Positions 53,755 to 62,138 are shown, counted from the stretch's first letter. The stretch is DNA of 64,000 nt from Flavobacterium sp. Root420 (GCF_001427905.1 NZ_LMEF01000029.1:310001-374000), one strand, 5' to 3'. Translations and numbers: made by a program. The notes: generated by a model from the sequence alone, not told the origin.

Positions 53755-53907
53755 AAACAATACAAAGATGTATCCAACTATTTAACAGAAACCCAGTGGC
53801 AATGTATACAAAAAACTTTAGATTTAGGTAATAGAAAACACAAACATAGTTTACGATTAATTTGTAATGCTGAAAATACAGGGCGTTTAGATTTTTTAAG
53901 AAATTGA
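53755..53907 (+). pseudogene. IS5-type transposase N-terminal remnant
   Basis: The frame reads KQYKDVSNYLTETQWQCIQKTLDL then KHKHSLRLICNAENTGRLDF and a stop. The first part resembles the start of IS5/IS1182-group transposases (LTDxQWxxIxKxL...RKHxLRxIxNA). The catalytic DDE part is absent. It looks like an internal deletion that joins the two ends of the element. Confidence 0.55.
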
Positions 53908-53954
53908 AGTAAAATTTATCAAACGACAAAAAAGCCTGAAAAATCAAGATTTTT
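53874..53954 (+). repeat. Dispersed repeat, copy 2 (partner at 9655-9735)
   Basis: Directly oriented partner of the 9655 copy. Best-conserved blocks are AAAATTTATCAAAC and ACAAAAAAGCCTGA. The hairpin at its right end is complete here. Confidence 0.5.
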
Positions 53955-53963
53955 CGGGCTTTT
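53931..53963. terminator. Rho-independent terminator
   Basis: Arms AAAGCCTGAAAAATC (53931-53945) and GATTTTTCGGGCTTT (53948-53962) with a single G-U pair; flanked by A and T tracts. Confidence 0.7.
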
Positions 53964-54092
53964 GCTTTAACCTTGTAGCCGGAACGGGATTAGAAACTCT
54001 TGACAAAAAAACTAAAATAAACAGCGTATAATATATTCGAATCTAAACGTTGTAAGCCTGTAAATACTTATTTATAATTTTGAAAAAAGCAA

Positions 54093-54121
54093 TGTGCCAC
54101 GATTCTGCCAAAAAAATTAAA
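54093..54121. repeat. Partial unit of the 96-bp-period repeat
   Basis: TGTGCCACGATTCTGCCA matches the left end of the repeat at 34661 and 60989. It is cut off just before the stop of the DUF1016 gene. Confidence 0.6.
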
Positions 54122-54135
54122 TGTGAATTTCTTTT

Positions 54136-55053
54136 TTAGATTTCATTTTTCTCCTGTTCAAAATTTGCTAATTCTTTGTTGACTTCTTCTAGTAATTGCT
54201 GCTCGTTTGGAAGATATAAATGATACTGGCTTGCAATAATATTTTTGTTGCTTTCGGGTAATGTGAATTTAACTACACCGTCATTTTTATTAGCACAAAG
54301 TAATATTCCAATTGTAGGATTTTCATTCTCATTTTTTTCAATACGGTCATAATAGTTAACATACATCTGCAATTGCCCAATATCTTGATGTGTAAGCTTA
54401 TGTGTTTTGATTTCTATTAAAACAAAGCATTGAAGTAATCTATTATAAAATACCAGATCTACAAAAAACTCATCTCCATCAATATGAATTCTTTTTTGTC
54501 TTGCAACAAAAGAAAAACCATTTCCTATTTCCAATAAAAACTCCTGAAGATGTGTTATGATGGCCTGTTCGAGATCTTTTTCATAATACGCAGCTTCGCG
54601 TTTTAAGCCTAAGAATTTCAAATACATCGGGTCTTTAATAATTTCTCGGGCATCTGAAGGCAACTTTTCATTTTTAGCAACTGCCATGACACTTTCTTTA
54701 TCACTGCTCATTAAGAGGCGTTCATATAAACTGCTGTTTATTTGACGCTCCAATTGTCGGGACGTCCAATTGTTTTTTACGCTTTCAGCAATGTAAAATT
54801 CTCTTTTTTCTTGATTATCAATTGATAATAAGAACTTGTATTGTGTCCAGCTCAATTGTGTCCGCAGTGCGGACACAATTGGAAAAGTCCTGTAAAATTG
54901 ACGATACCAGTTTAATTGGCGGTATGAAAATCCACTGCCATACTCGGGTTGTAATTCTTCTGCGAGATATTTAATTAAGTAAGCTCCGTAATCCGCTCTC
55001 TCTTTCCCCTGTTGCTCTTCCTCGAAAATACGTTTTCCAATTGTCCAATACAT
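54136..55053 (-). CDS. DUF1016/YhcG-type PD-(D/E)XK nuclease, N-terminus frameshifted
   Basis: A 305-aa frame covering nearly all of a DUF1016 protein: MYWTIGKRIFEEEQQGKERADYG, the LERQINSSLYERL region, and the nuclease motif GDEFFVDLVFYNRLLQCFVLIEIKTHK (Asp then Glu-x-Lys). The natural start lies upstream at 55148: MLQNQSIIPDIKAIIASSRENAIK is read in another frame and joins TVDNERTKMYW after adding one base to the T4 run at 55077-55080. The stretch encoding PIVSALRTQLS (54854-54880) is a 27-bp palindrome whose relatives lie free to the right. The family is linked to DNA processing and mobile-element control, with activity here uncertain. Confidence 0.82.
   Translation of the reverse strand: MYWTIGKRIFEEEQQGKERADYGAYLIKYLAEELQPEYGSGFSYRQLNWYRQFYRTFPIVSALRTQLSWTQYKFLLSIDNQEKREFYIAESVKNNWTSRQLERQINSSLYERLLMSSDKESVMAVAKNEKLPSDAREIIKDPMYLKFLGLKREAAYYEKDLEQAIITHLQEFLLEIGNGFSFVARQKRIHIDGDEFFVDLVFYNRLLQCFVLIEIKTHKLTHQDIGQLQMYVNYYDRIEKNENENPTIGILLCANKNDGVVKFTLPESNKNIIASQYHLYLPNEQQLLEEVNKELANFEQEKNEI
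54854..54880. repeat. 27-bp palindrome inside the DUF1016 gene
   Basis: Perfect 13-bp arms, AATTGTGTCCGCA and TGCGGACACAATT, around one central base. On the coding strand it gives PIVSALRTQLS. It is the best-formed member of the palindrome family at 54854-56000. Confidence 0.85.
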
Positions 55054-55442
55054 TTTGGTTCTTTCATTATCAACAGTTTTATTGCGTTCTCCCTTGAACT
55101 CGCAATTATTGCCTTTATATCAGGAATTATGGATTGGTTTTGAAGCATTTTTTTTTAAGTAAGGAAGTTAGTTGTAGTTTGCAAACATACAAAAAAGTAA
55201 TAAAAACAGATAAAATCAAATAGGTTGTTACTAAATAAATATAGCTGATTACTTGTAAATATGTGGTTTTTAAGTATTTGTGTTGTTTTATTCAAGAGCA
55301 GAATGTCTTTTGGAAGTGTTGTAGAAATTCTTGATATAACCAATCACTGATTATTTTGCTTTTATGGATGTATAGTTGTTATGGTAATTTTGTTTACGTC
55401 GTAAAAAAGACTCTGAGCTACTACTGCAGAATACGAAAAATA

Positions 55443-55469
55443 AATTGTGCCAACATTGTCGGCACAATT
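55443..55469. repeat. Free palindrome, family member
   Basis: AATTGTGCCAACA and TGTCGGCACAATT around one base, one mismatch. Read rightward it would give IVPTLSAQL, the same register as the DUF1016 peptide, but no gene surrounds it. Confidence 0.75.
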
Positions 55470-55550
55470 GGGAAATAGATATCGGAAGAAACGTCGAAGA
55501 AAATAATCTTTGAATTATGCAATTTACAGATCTGTCTACTGATAAGGAAT

Positions 55551-55573
55551 TTGTCGTGACAGTGTCACGACAA
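55551..55573. repeat. Free palindrome, family member
   Basis: Perfect 11-bp arms TTGTCGTGACA and TGTCACGACAA around one G. The ends and ACA-N-TGT centre match the family, while the inner bases differ in a compensated way. Confidence 0.75.
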
Positions 55574-55823
55574 TTAAGTTGTTTCTCTTCTTAGCAATAA
55601 TAGGCGTCTGATTGTGCAAGTATGACTTGCAAAAAACGATAATTATATGCTAGCTAAAGTAAAAACTTTAGTCGAGAAAGTATTTTTTATAGTAGATATA
55701 GCCAAAGATTGATAGGTTAGATATAATTCTTTTTCACATTCTTTACGACAAGGTTCGGGAAAATTTTGAAAATCAATATATAGCAGTCTTTTAGTATATT
55801 GATTTTATAAGGGATATTTATTT

Positions 55824-55842
55824 CTCTCAACACTGTTGAGAG
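55824..55842. repeat. Free palindrome, family member
   Basis: Perfect 9-bp arms CTCTCAACA and TGTTGAGAG around one C. It shares the ACA-N-TGT centre but lacks the ATTGT/ACAAT outer ends, so membership is less sure. Confidence 0.55.
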
Positions 55843-55973
55843 TTTTGTATTGCCCACATATGGTAAGTTCACAAGAAGAAAAGAAATATTAGTTACAATA
55901 TTAATTAAAGTATGTCTTAGGACATAATCTAAAAGTTAATATGTATTCTAAATAAATTTTATTTATCTGAGTA

Positions 55974-56000
55974 AATTGTGTCTACAGTGCGGACACAATT
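55974..56000. repeat. Free palindrome, family member
   Basis: AATTGTGTCTACA and TGCGGACACAATT around one base with two mismatches; the right arm is identical to the copy inside DUF1016. Confidence 0.75.
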
Positions 56001-56120
56001 GGATTGTTCTGGAGTATTTTCTAGTATGAAATTTTCTTCCTGCTAGTGGGGAGCTGCAGATTCGAACCTTAATCTTTTACTATTTGATTTCCAGATTATT
56101 TTAGTTTCACAAAATATCCT

Positions 56121-56220
56121 GTGCCATGATTTTGCCCTAAAACTTACAACGTGCGGAATTGCAGTAGCAATTAAATTAAGCGCCTTAACTTTTTGCGGCA
56201 AAAAAGGAATTAATTCCATT
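56121..56220. repeat. 96-bp-period repeat, diverged unit
   Basis: GTGCCATGATTTTGCC at the left, GCGCCTTAACTTTTTGCGGC near the right, then GGAATTAATTCC in place of GGTATCCACTCC. The repeat is recognisable but changed at several bases. Confidence 0.6.
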
Positions 56221-56388
56221 TGTAATGCGCTATATTAAACAGACTGCTGCCTTGCCCTTTTAGTTAAGGTTTTTCATAGGCAAAAACAACCAAACAGTGG
56301 AAAAATAAAAAAGGAAGTAAAAAGATGTTTGTATTGTGGTGATTGCATATTTTCATTTAGAACATCTTTGTCTGATTGTTCTTTATCC

Positions 56389-57363
56389 TCAACGTCTCAC
56401 CTGACTTGGGGTAATGGCGAACTTTTTCTTGAATGCATTACTAAAGTGCTGCAATGAACAATAGCCTAATTCAAATGCTATTTCGGTAGCTTGTTTTTTG
56501 CCTTCGAGCAAATCATTTTTTGCCATCTCTAAACGCAGGTCAGATAAATAAGAAAAAGCTGTTTGATTGAATATTTCCTTAAATCCCCGCTTGAGTTTAT
56601 ATTCATTTATCCCTGCTATTTTTGCCAACTCTACCAGCGTTGGCGGGGACTCAATATTCTGAACCAAGTAATCACGGGCAAATACAATTCGTTCTTTGTC
56701 GTAATTATGTTTTATGTATTCAGATTTTGAATTTTGATGGTTATTAAATGATTCCGCCTGCAAAACAAGTAATTCAATAGTTTTCGAAAGAAGGAATAAT
56801 CTCTTTAAACCATTAGAATAATCACAATTCAAAATCGAATTAATGCAAGTCTGTAGAGGCAGATCAATATTTAGATTAGAATTTGAAAAAGCCACAGGTG
56901 TTCCCGAAACTATTTTGTCAGCAAACTGCTTAAGGCTTTCATTTCCATCTTTTGATATAGTCAAGAAAGAATCCTTTGCAAATTGAACCATAAATGATTT
57001 CATCTGCAATTCATCAAACTTCATCTTACCTTCAGCATTGTTACCGTAGAATAAATTATGCTGATTCCCATTCAACTCAAAGGAATTGCTCATCCCATCT
57101 TGTCTTATTGAAGTTCTTCCCTGCAAATTAAAGTGCATGGTTACCAATTCCGTATCTCCTTTCCAATCCAGTTCTGCTGGTTTGTCAAGATTAGTTTCGG
57201 AATACAGGATCTTAATACCATCAAAAAGCCATTGTTTAGCAGATAATTCTCCAAAAGGGATGTTTATTTTAAAGGCATCCTCTTTAAAACCATGATGATC
57301 AAAATTATTTTTATCAAAGGCCATTTCAAATGCCTTATTATCATTTCTTAATTTAAATCCCAT
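56389..57363 (-). CDS. AraC-family transcriptional regulator
   Basis: A 324-aa regulator with a long N-terminal sensor (about 1-215: FNLQGRTSIRQDG, HNLFYGNNAEGKMKF) and a C-terminal HTH pair: PPTLVELAKIAGINEYKLKRGFKEIFNQTAFSYL and ATEIAFELGYCSLQHFSNAFKKKFAITPSQVR. It belongs to the type often seen near siderophore or antibiotic-resistance genes. It is divergent from the FAD monooxygenase at 57630, 266 bases away, and probably controls it. Confidence 0.9.
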   Translation of the reverse strand: MGFKLRNDNKAFEMAFDKNNFDHHGFKEDAFKINIPFGELSAKQWLFDGIKILYSETNLDKPAELDWKGDTELVTMHFNLQGRTSIRQDGMSNSFELNGNQHNLFYGNNAEGKMKFDELQMKSFMVQFAKDSFLTISKDGNESLKQFADKIVSGTPVAFSNSNLNIDLPLQTCINSILNCDYSNGLKRLFLLSKTIELLVLQAESFNNHQNSKSEYIKHNYDKERIVFARDYLVQNIESPPTLVELAKIAGINEYKLKRGFKEIFNQTAFSYLSDLRLEMAKNDLLEGKKQATEIAFELGYCSLQHFSNAFKKKFAITPSQVRR

Positions 57364-57629
57364 TGTTCCCTAATTTACCAGTTTAGCTCCTTTTTTTACA
57401 AGTTCATGTTTTGATAGTGCGATAATTTTGCATCGCGATCTCATATAAGGAATAAAAAAATCAAAGTTAGAAAAAAACATATACTAATGACGATCAGAAA
57501 TGATCATTAAGAATATAGGCAAGCAAAAACAGCACATTGTCGCAATTTAAATTATGTGAGAGTAGCGATGCTTTTTTGCACTAAATTTTTTACTACTACT
57601 TGATTAAATAAAAATAAAGAAGAAAAACA

Positions 57630-58808
57630 ATGAATAAAAAAGCAATCATAATAGGTGCAGGTATTGCAGGGCCAATACTAGCTTTACACCTGAAAAAAAT
57701 AGGTTTTGAGTCTGAAATATTCGAATCGAGATCAGAAGGCAATACAAAAGAGGGAGCTTTTCTAGGACTTACTCCCAATGGCCTGAATGTCTTGAAAGAA
57801 TTTGTTGATTTAAGGTTGCTCAAAGAAGATTATACCCCCGGCTCAATGAAATTTTTCAATTCCAAAGGAAAACAGATAGCAGAATTGGGCACAGCTTATC
57901 AAAAGCAGCAATATGGCGTAGAAACACTTCAGTTAAAAAGGGCAAACCTGAATAAATATGCCCGGATAACAGCAGCTGATGCAGGCATAAAAATAAGGTA
58001 CGATAAAAAATTTGTCTGCTATGATGAAACAAATGAAAAGGTGATAGCATATTTTGCTGATGAAACTACGGCTACCGGTGATATTATGATCGGCTGTGAC
58101 GGAATGTTTTCTGAGCTCAGAAACCAATTGTTCCCGGAATCTTCTGTACTCAAGTACACAAAACTTATCTCTACCGGTGGTTATGCAAAAATTCCCGAAC
58201 TTTCAAAACCACTGGATTCAATACGAATGACCTTTGGTGAAAGAGGATTTTTTGCTTATTCGGTTTCTGACAAAGGCGAAGTCTGGTGGTTCAATAATTA
58301 TTTTAGAGAGCAACAACCAAAGCCACAGGAAATAGAGAAAACATTAAAAACTGAAATTCAGGACCACTTAGCAGATGTTCATAAAAACGATGATCCTTTA
58401 TTCTCCAAAATAATCAAAAACAGTTACGAGATTATTGCCTATCCTATTTATGATGTGCCCAAGCTTTCACATTGGCATAAAGGCAGGGTTTGTCTTATTG
58501 GAGATGCCGCACATGGTATTTCTCCACATATTGGGCAGGGAGCATCACTGGCATTAGAAGACACGGTTGTAATTGCCGAGTTATTAAAATCGCAAAAAGA
58601 CTACAGAACTGCATTTGAGATTTTTCAGTCCGAGCGTCAGCCCAGAGTAGAGAAAGTAATAAAAAGCGCCAGAAAAGTAGGCAATACTAAAACAAAAACG
58701 AATCCAATAGCAGCATGGTTCCGTGATCGCTTAATTGGCTTGTTTATTGTCAAACAAATTCAAGAGCTTGACTGGATTTATGGTTGGAAATATTCACATA
58801 AAGAATAA
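57630..58808 (+). CDS. FAD-dependent aromatic-ring-type monooxygenase
   Basis: A 392-aa flavoprotein. The dinucleotide-binding motif is IIGAGIAGPILALHLKKIG at the start, DIMIGCDGMFSELR near 155 is the DG motif, and GRVCLIGDAAHGISPHIGQGASLALED near 290 is the GD motif of class A monooxygenases. It uses NAD(P)H and oxygen to hydroxylate an organic substrate, possibly a xenobiotic. It shares the fold of TetX-like enzymes, but the diagnostic sequences differ, so tetracycline activity is not supported. A divergent AraC gene lies upstream. Confidence 0.87.
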   Translation: MNKKAIIIGAGIAGPILALHLKKIGFESEIFESRSEGNTKEGAFLGLTPNGLNVLKEFVDLRLLKEDYTPGSMKFFNSKGKQIAELGTAYQKQQYGVETLQLKRANLNKYARITAADAGIKIRYDKKFVCYDETNEKVIAYFADETTATGDIMIGCDGMFSELRNQLFPESSVLKYTKLISTGGYAKIPELSKPLDSIRMTFGERGFFAYSVSDKGEVWWFNNYFREQQPKPQEIEKTLKTEIQDHLADVHKNDDPLFSKIIKNSYEIIAYPIYDVPKLSHWHKGRVCLIGDAAHGISPHIGQGASLALEDTVVIAELLKSQKDYRTAFEIFQSERQPRVEKVIKSARKVGNTKTKTNPIAAWFRDRLIGLFIVKQIQELDWIYGWKYSHKE

Positions 58809-59333
58809 CAGTTAATGCAATAGTGCAGCATAGAATTGATATGGTATGCCGTGAATTCATCAGTCTATTACTAAGAGTTTTTTTTATATATCAAGATTAA
58901 GTCTCGTCTTCATTATTAAATTTTAAAATAATAGAATTTTCTATTTAAGAGTTTTCCCAATAGACCTTTTAATTCAATGGAAAAACGGATAAAAGACTTG
59001 AGTCATAACATAAAATCTCCTTTGGCCATACATACCAGAAATAACAAATGGGATAATAAATATCCCATACAAAATAGCTGCAACCTTTTTGGCAAAATGT
59101 AAAGAAAGGATAATGCGCAGAGCCACTTACATTTTGCCAAAGGCGTTGCACCGTTTGCTAACCAGTTTTATAAATTTTTCTGCCATCCAGGCTGTAAAAG
59201 TTAAGCTTATTGCATTTGAAAAATATTCTCTTTGGATTTTACAAAAGGATTGTGAAGTTTTAAAAAGAAAAGAAGAAGAAAAAGAAAGCTCCAAAATTGT
59301 GGACTGCACCCAAAAGTTTAGACGAATTTATAA
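58809..59333. other. Noncoding stretch with inverted repeat and IS3 terminus
   Basis: About 520 bases. A 15-bp perfect inverted repeat lies at 59088-59141 and an IS3-like terminal sequence at 59300-59323. No gene is convincing. Confidence 0.55.
59088..59141. repeat. 15-bp perfect inverted repeat
   Basis: TTTGGCAAAATGTAA at 59088-59102 and TTACATTTTGCCAAA at 59127-59141 with a 24-base spacer containing GCGCAG. It could be a small element's ends, a stem-loop or an operator. Confidence 0.6.
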
Positions 59334-59880
59334 TTAAATTTGATAATAATGAGCTCGATATCGTATCGGGCTCATTGCTTTTAGATTAAGTTTTATTGAG
59401 TCATTGTTATAATAGTCTAAATATTCGATTATTTCCTTTTTTAATTGATTAATAGAACTATATTTTTAAGATAAAAAAGTTCTGATTTTAAAATTCCAAA
59501 GAAGTTTTCAATAATAGCATTGTCAATACAGTTTCCTTTTCTGGACATACTTTGTTTAATTACTTTTTCCTTTAATAAGAACTGGTATTGTTTCATTTGA
59601 TATTGCCAGCCCTGGTCTGAGTGCGGTATTAAATTACTTTTATCTGGTATTTTTTCAAAAGATTTTTTTAGCATATTGACTATCTGATTAAAATGAGGTC
59701 TTTCGGATAATGCATAACTTATTATTTCTCCATTAAATAAATCAATAATTGGAGAAAGATACAGTTTATTACCAGAGACATTAAATTCAGTGACATCCGT
59801 TGCCCATTTTTCATTAGGCATTGCAGCCTTAAAATTACGTTTTAGTATATTGGGAGCTATTTTACCAAGTTCTGTGACAG
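59300..59880 (-). mobile_element. IS3-family (IS150-like) element, truncated
   Basis: TGGACTGCACCCAAAAGTTT at 59300 is an IS3/IS150-type end. It lies 11 bases beyond the transposase stop at 59334. The other end is missing: transposase homology ceases near 59880, where unrelated sequence and the NTF2 gene begin. No target-site duplication can therefore be seen. Confidence 0.65.
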
Positions 59881-59956
59881 GCTCTCTCGGAATATCTTGA
59901 AATGCTTGAAAAGGAGCACAGGGATGTCTTGAAGCTCTTTGATCCCATTCACGCAA
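59334..59956 (-). pseudogene. IS3-family transposase (OrfB), 5'-truncated and frameshifted
   Basis: The DDE integrase core is present: NEKWATDVTEF (Asp), SPIIDLFNGEIISY, IPHSDQGWQY (Asp) and KGNCIDNAIIENFFGILKSE (Glu). After FYLK the frame breaks; adding one A to the A run near 59465 restores YSSINQLKKEIIEYLDYYNND and SPIRYRAHYYQI to a stop at 59334. The N-terminal 30 residues (REWDQRASRHPCAPF) do not match a transposase, so the 5' part was lost in a rearrangement. It cannot transpose by itself. Confidence 0.82.
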
Positions 59957-59961
59957 AAACT

Positions 59962-60402
59962 TTAAGGTTTTTTCTCAATTACATATGCTTTTACTTCCGC
60001 TAATTTACCATTATCAAATCGCCAAATGTCGCAGTAACTGTAATGGCTATAGCTTCCGTCTACATTTTTCAAGGAAATATTTCCCGTTGCAGTTACAAAG
60101 TTGCCTTCTTCAATTGATCTTTCCATATCAAATATTGGCGGAGCCAGATAAAATTCTTTTATATACTGCCTTACCGCTTCTTTTCCTAGAAGGGTTCTCT
60201 CACCAACAAATACCCATTTGCTGTCTTCAGTAAGGTACGATAGATATTCTTCATATTTTCCTTCTCGTACGAGTTGATTTGCATCAAGCAAAATTTTTGT
60301 GTTGTTCATAATATTTGACTTTTTTGAGTTTAAATTTTTATTTTGAGAATAGATATTAAGTACTGTCATAAACAATAAAATAATTGTAAAGGTTTTTTTC
60401 AT
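59962..60402 (-). CDS. Exported NTF2/SnoaL-like protein
   Basis: A 146-aa protein from the ATG at 60402, which begins the signal peptide KKTFTIILLFMTVLNIYSQ; an ATG three codons earlier is possible. The NTF2-like fold shows in DANQLVREGKYEEYLSYLTEDSKWVFVGERTLLGKEAVRQYIKEF and YSHYSYCDIWRFDNGKLAEVKAYVIE. Members bind or turn over small molecules. It is divergent from the HxlR regulator at 60533, which probably controls it. Its 3' side abuts the broken IS3 transposase. Confidence 0.82.
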   Translation of the reverse strand: MKKTFTIILLFMTVLNIYSQNKNLNSKKSNIMNNTKILLDANQLVREGKYEEYLSYLTEDSKWVFVGERTLLGKEAVRQYIKEFYLAPPIFDMERSIEEGNFVTATGNISLKNVDGSYSHYSYCDIWRFDNGKLAEVKAYVIEKKP

Positions 60403-60532
60403 AATCAACATTTTTGATTTATTTTTGAATTGAGGATCGTTTAATATTAGGATCGCTCTACAAAGCTATAACTTAAAAGCCATAGTAGATTCCCTGCCAC
60501 CCAATTGTATGGTACTATCAAAAATGTAAGTA

Positions 60533-60898
60533 ATGACAAAGATTAAGGAGACCTCCACCAATTTTGAGAACAAAAAGGCTTTGGCAGATGAGTGTTCAGA
60601 GGTATATGCGGCAAACATCATTGGCGGTCAATGGTCCCTTGTAATTTGCTCTTGGTTGTTGCAAGGCAAGATGCGTTTTGGAGAGTTGAAGAAATCCATT
60701 CCAAACATAACTGAACGCATGTTGACGTTGCAGCTGCGAAAGCTGGAAAAGGATAACATCATAACTAGAAAGATACATGCCGAAGTTCCTCCTAGAGTGG
60801 AGTATGAGCTAACAGAGATAGGCTATGAATTAAGGCCTATAATACAGCAGATGGAAGATTGGGGAAAGCGACACAAAGATCTTAGCGGCCAGTTATAG
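60533..60898 (+). CDS. HxlR-family winged-helix regulator
   Basis: A 121-aa protein with the HxlR pattern: IIGGQWSLVICSWLLQGKMRFGELKKSIPNITERMLTLQLRKLEKDNII, then PPRVEYELTEIGYELRPI and WGKRH near the end. These small winged-helix proteins respond to aldehydes or oxidants through cysteines; Cys20 and Cys39 are available here. It is divergent from the exported NTF2-like gene, separated by 130 bases. Confidence 0.9.
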   Translation: MTKIKETSTNFENKKALADECSEVYAANIIGGQWSLVICSWLLQGKMRFGELKKSIPNITERMLTLQLRKLEKDNIITRKIHAEVPPRVEYELTEIGYELRPIIQQMEDWGKRHKDLSGQL

Positions 60899-61325
60899 GT
60901 TTTCTCATTTTTTGTGGTCGCTCTGCCATTCGAACCTCAGAAGAGAAAAGTTTGATTTTAATGAATTAAGTACCAGGTCAAGACTTACGCACCACGATTC
61001 TGCCACAAAACTTATAATGGTCAAATATCTTTAAAAATCGCCTTAACTTTTTGTGGCAAAAAAGGTATCCACTCCATTTCTACTGTGCCACGAATGTGCC
61101 ACAAATTTCAAATTGTCAATTTTTGACCATTTTTCAATAAAATAGGAGAGTTTACCTTGTTTAATATGAATGTTGTAATTCATAATTGTTTGCTAAGTAA
61201 AAATATAGTTTTATATGGAATAATAAAAAAATCTAATTCTTTTAAATTGTGTGAAACAAATTGAAGAAAAATACAAATTAAATTTTTGTGGCAAAAAAGG
61301 TATGTACTCCATCATAAACACATCT
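60899..61325. other. Noncoding stretch with tandem repeats
   Basis: About 430 bases made largely of 96-bp-period repeat units (60989-61313). No gene. Confidence 0.7.
60989..61313. repeat. 96-bp-period tandem repeat
   Basis: Unit 1 is 60989-61076. Unit 2 starts 96 bases later (CCACG at 60992 and 61088), and its closing block TTTTTGTGGCAAAAAAGGTATGTACTCC is displaced to 61285-61312 by about 130 extra AT-rich bases. Unit 1 is nearly identical to that at 34661 through ATATCTTTAAAAA and GCCTTAACTTTTTGTGGCA. Confidence 0.75.
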
Positions 61326-62138
61326 TTAAGGTTTGATTTCATTGTACAATAAAGAGGCATTTACACCAAACTTATTTTTAAATGCGGTTGAAAAATGAGA
61401 AAGATTCTCAAAACCAACTTCCAAATATACTTCCGTTGGGCGTTTTTTCTTTTGAGAAATGAGAAAATATGCCATTTCCAATCTACGGTTTTGAAGCCAT
61501 TTTTCTGGTGATGTACTAAATAACTTTGCAAAATCCCTTTTAAATGATGAAAGACTACGACCTGTGAGCGTAGCAAATTGTATTATAGGAACGTTGTATG
61601 AAAAATATCTGTTCATGTAGGCCTCCAAGTCAATCTTATGTGGCTCGCTAAAATCAAACAGAAAATTTTTCAATAAAGGATTACGAAGTAACAACTCAAT
61701 AGCCTCAATAGTTTTTACTCTTGCCAAATTTTCTGTTAGCTTTTCGGGTTCATCAAAATAAGGCATTAGCGAATCAAAATAACCTTTCATAAAAGGATCC
61801 AACTGTAAATTTATGTTTGGCTCTCCTGCATACATTCGACTAGTCTCTATGCTGTGTTCGACACAGTACTTTTTAAGTGTGTTAGAATCTAATAAGATAT
61901 AAATGCCCATAAACGGCTTTCCTGTATCGGGTTTTTTTACAGCTTTTATCAACTGGTTTTTCCGAACCAAACTTAAGGAACCCTTCCCTAAACTTTCTAT
62001 ACCATTTTCTGTAAAAACATCTATACTCCCCTGTATTATTAAACCCAAAACATGTTCGGGAACGAATGGTTCTTCCCCTTGTTTCTGTTCGCCTACACAG
62101 GAGTATAAAATATTATGTTGTTGTACTACATTTTGCAT
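61326..62138 (-). CDS. AraC-family transcriptional regulator
   Basis: A 270-aa regulator with an N-terminal cupin-like part (EPFVPEHVLGLIIQGSIDVFTENGIESLGKGSLSLVRKNQ) and the C-terminal HTH pair: IQFATLTGRSLSSFKRDFAKLFSTSPEKWL and PTEVYLEVGFENLSHFSTAFKNKFGVNASLLY. It starts 8 bases after the SDR gene's stop on the same strand, so it is co-transcribed, as is common for SDR/AraC pairs in Bacteroidota. Confidence 0.9.
   Translation of the reverse strand: MQNVVQQHNILYSCVGEQKQGEEPFVPEHVLGLIIQGSIDVFTENGIESLGKGSLSLVRKNQLIKAVKKPDTGKPFMGIYILLDSNTLKKYCVEHSIETSRMYAGEPNINLQLDPFMKGYFDSLMPYFDEPEKLTENLARVKTIEAIELLLRNPLLKNFLFDFSEPHKIDLEAYMNRYFSYNVPIIQFATLTGRSLSSFKRDFAKLFSTSPEKWLQNRRLEMAYFLISQKKKRPTEVYLEVGFENLSHFSTAFKNKFGVNASLLYNEIKP

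Larger units (their letters stand above)
53640..54135. other. Stretch of IS debris
   Basis: About 495 bases with a transposase remnant (53755-53907), a repeat shared with 9655-9735, a terminator hairpin, a tRNA-like scrap near 53970-54000 and a partial 96-bp-repeat unit at 54093. Confidence 0.6.
55149..56388. other. Noncoding stretch with palindrome family and repeat copy
   Basis: About 1.2 kb without a gene. It holds four free members of the palindrome family and the repeat copy at 56121. A small symmetric GCAAGT-ATG-ACTTGC lies near 55617. No open frame was believable. Confidence 0.7.

Noticed and set aside
53964..54000. tRNA gene
   Set aside because: Only a T-arm-like scrap; no cloverleaf, and the putative arm is mismatched.
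57630..58808. tetX tetracycline-inactivating gene
   Set aside because: It shares the FAD-monooxygenase fold but not the TetX-typical N-terminal sequence; only a general call is safe.
59089..59337. 82-aa plus-strand frame between monooxygenase and IS3 remnant
   Set aside because: It runs through an inverted repeat and the IS end and shows no protein pattern.
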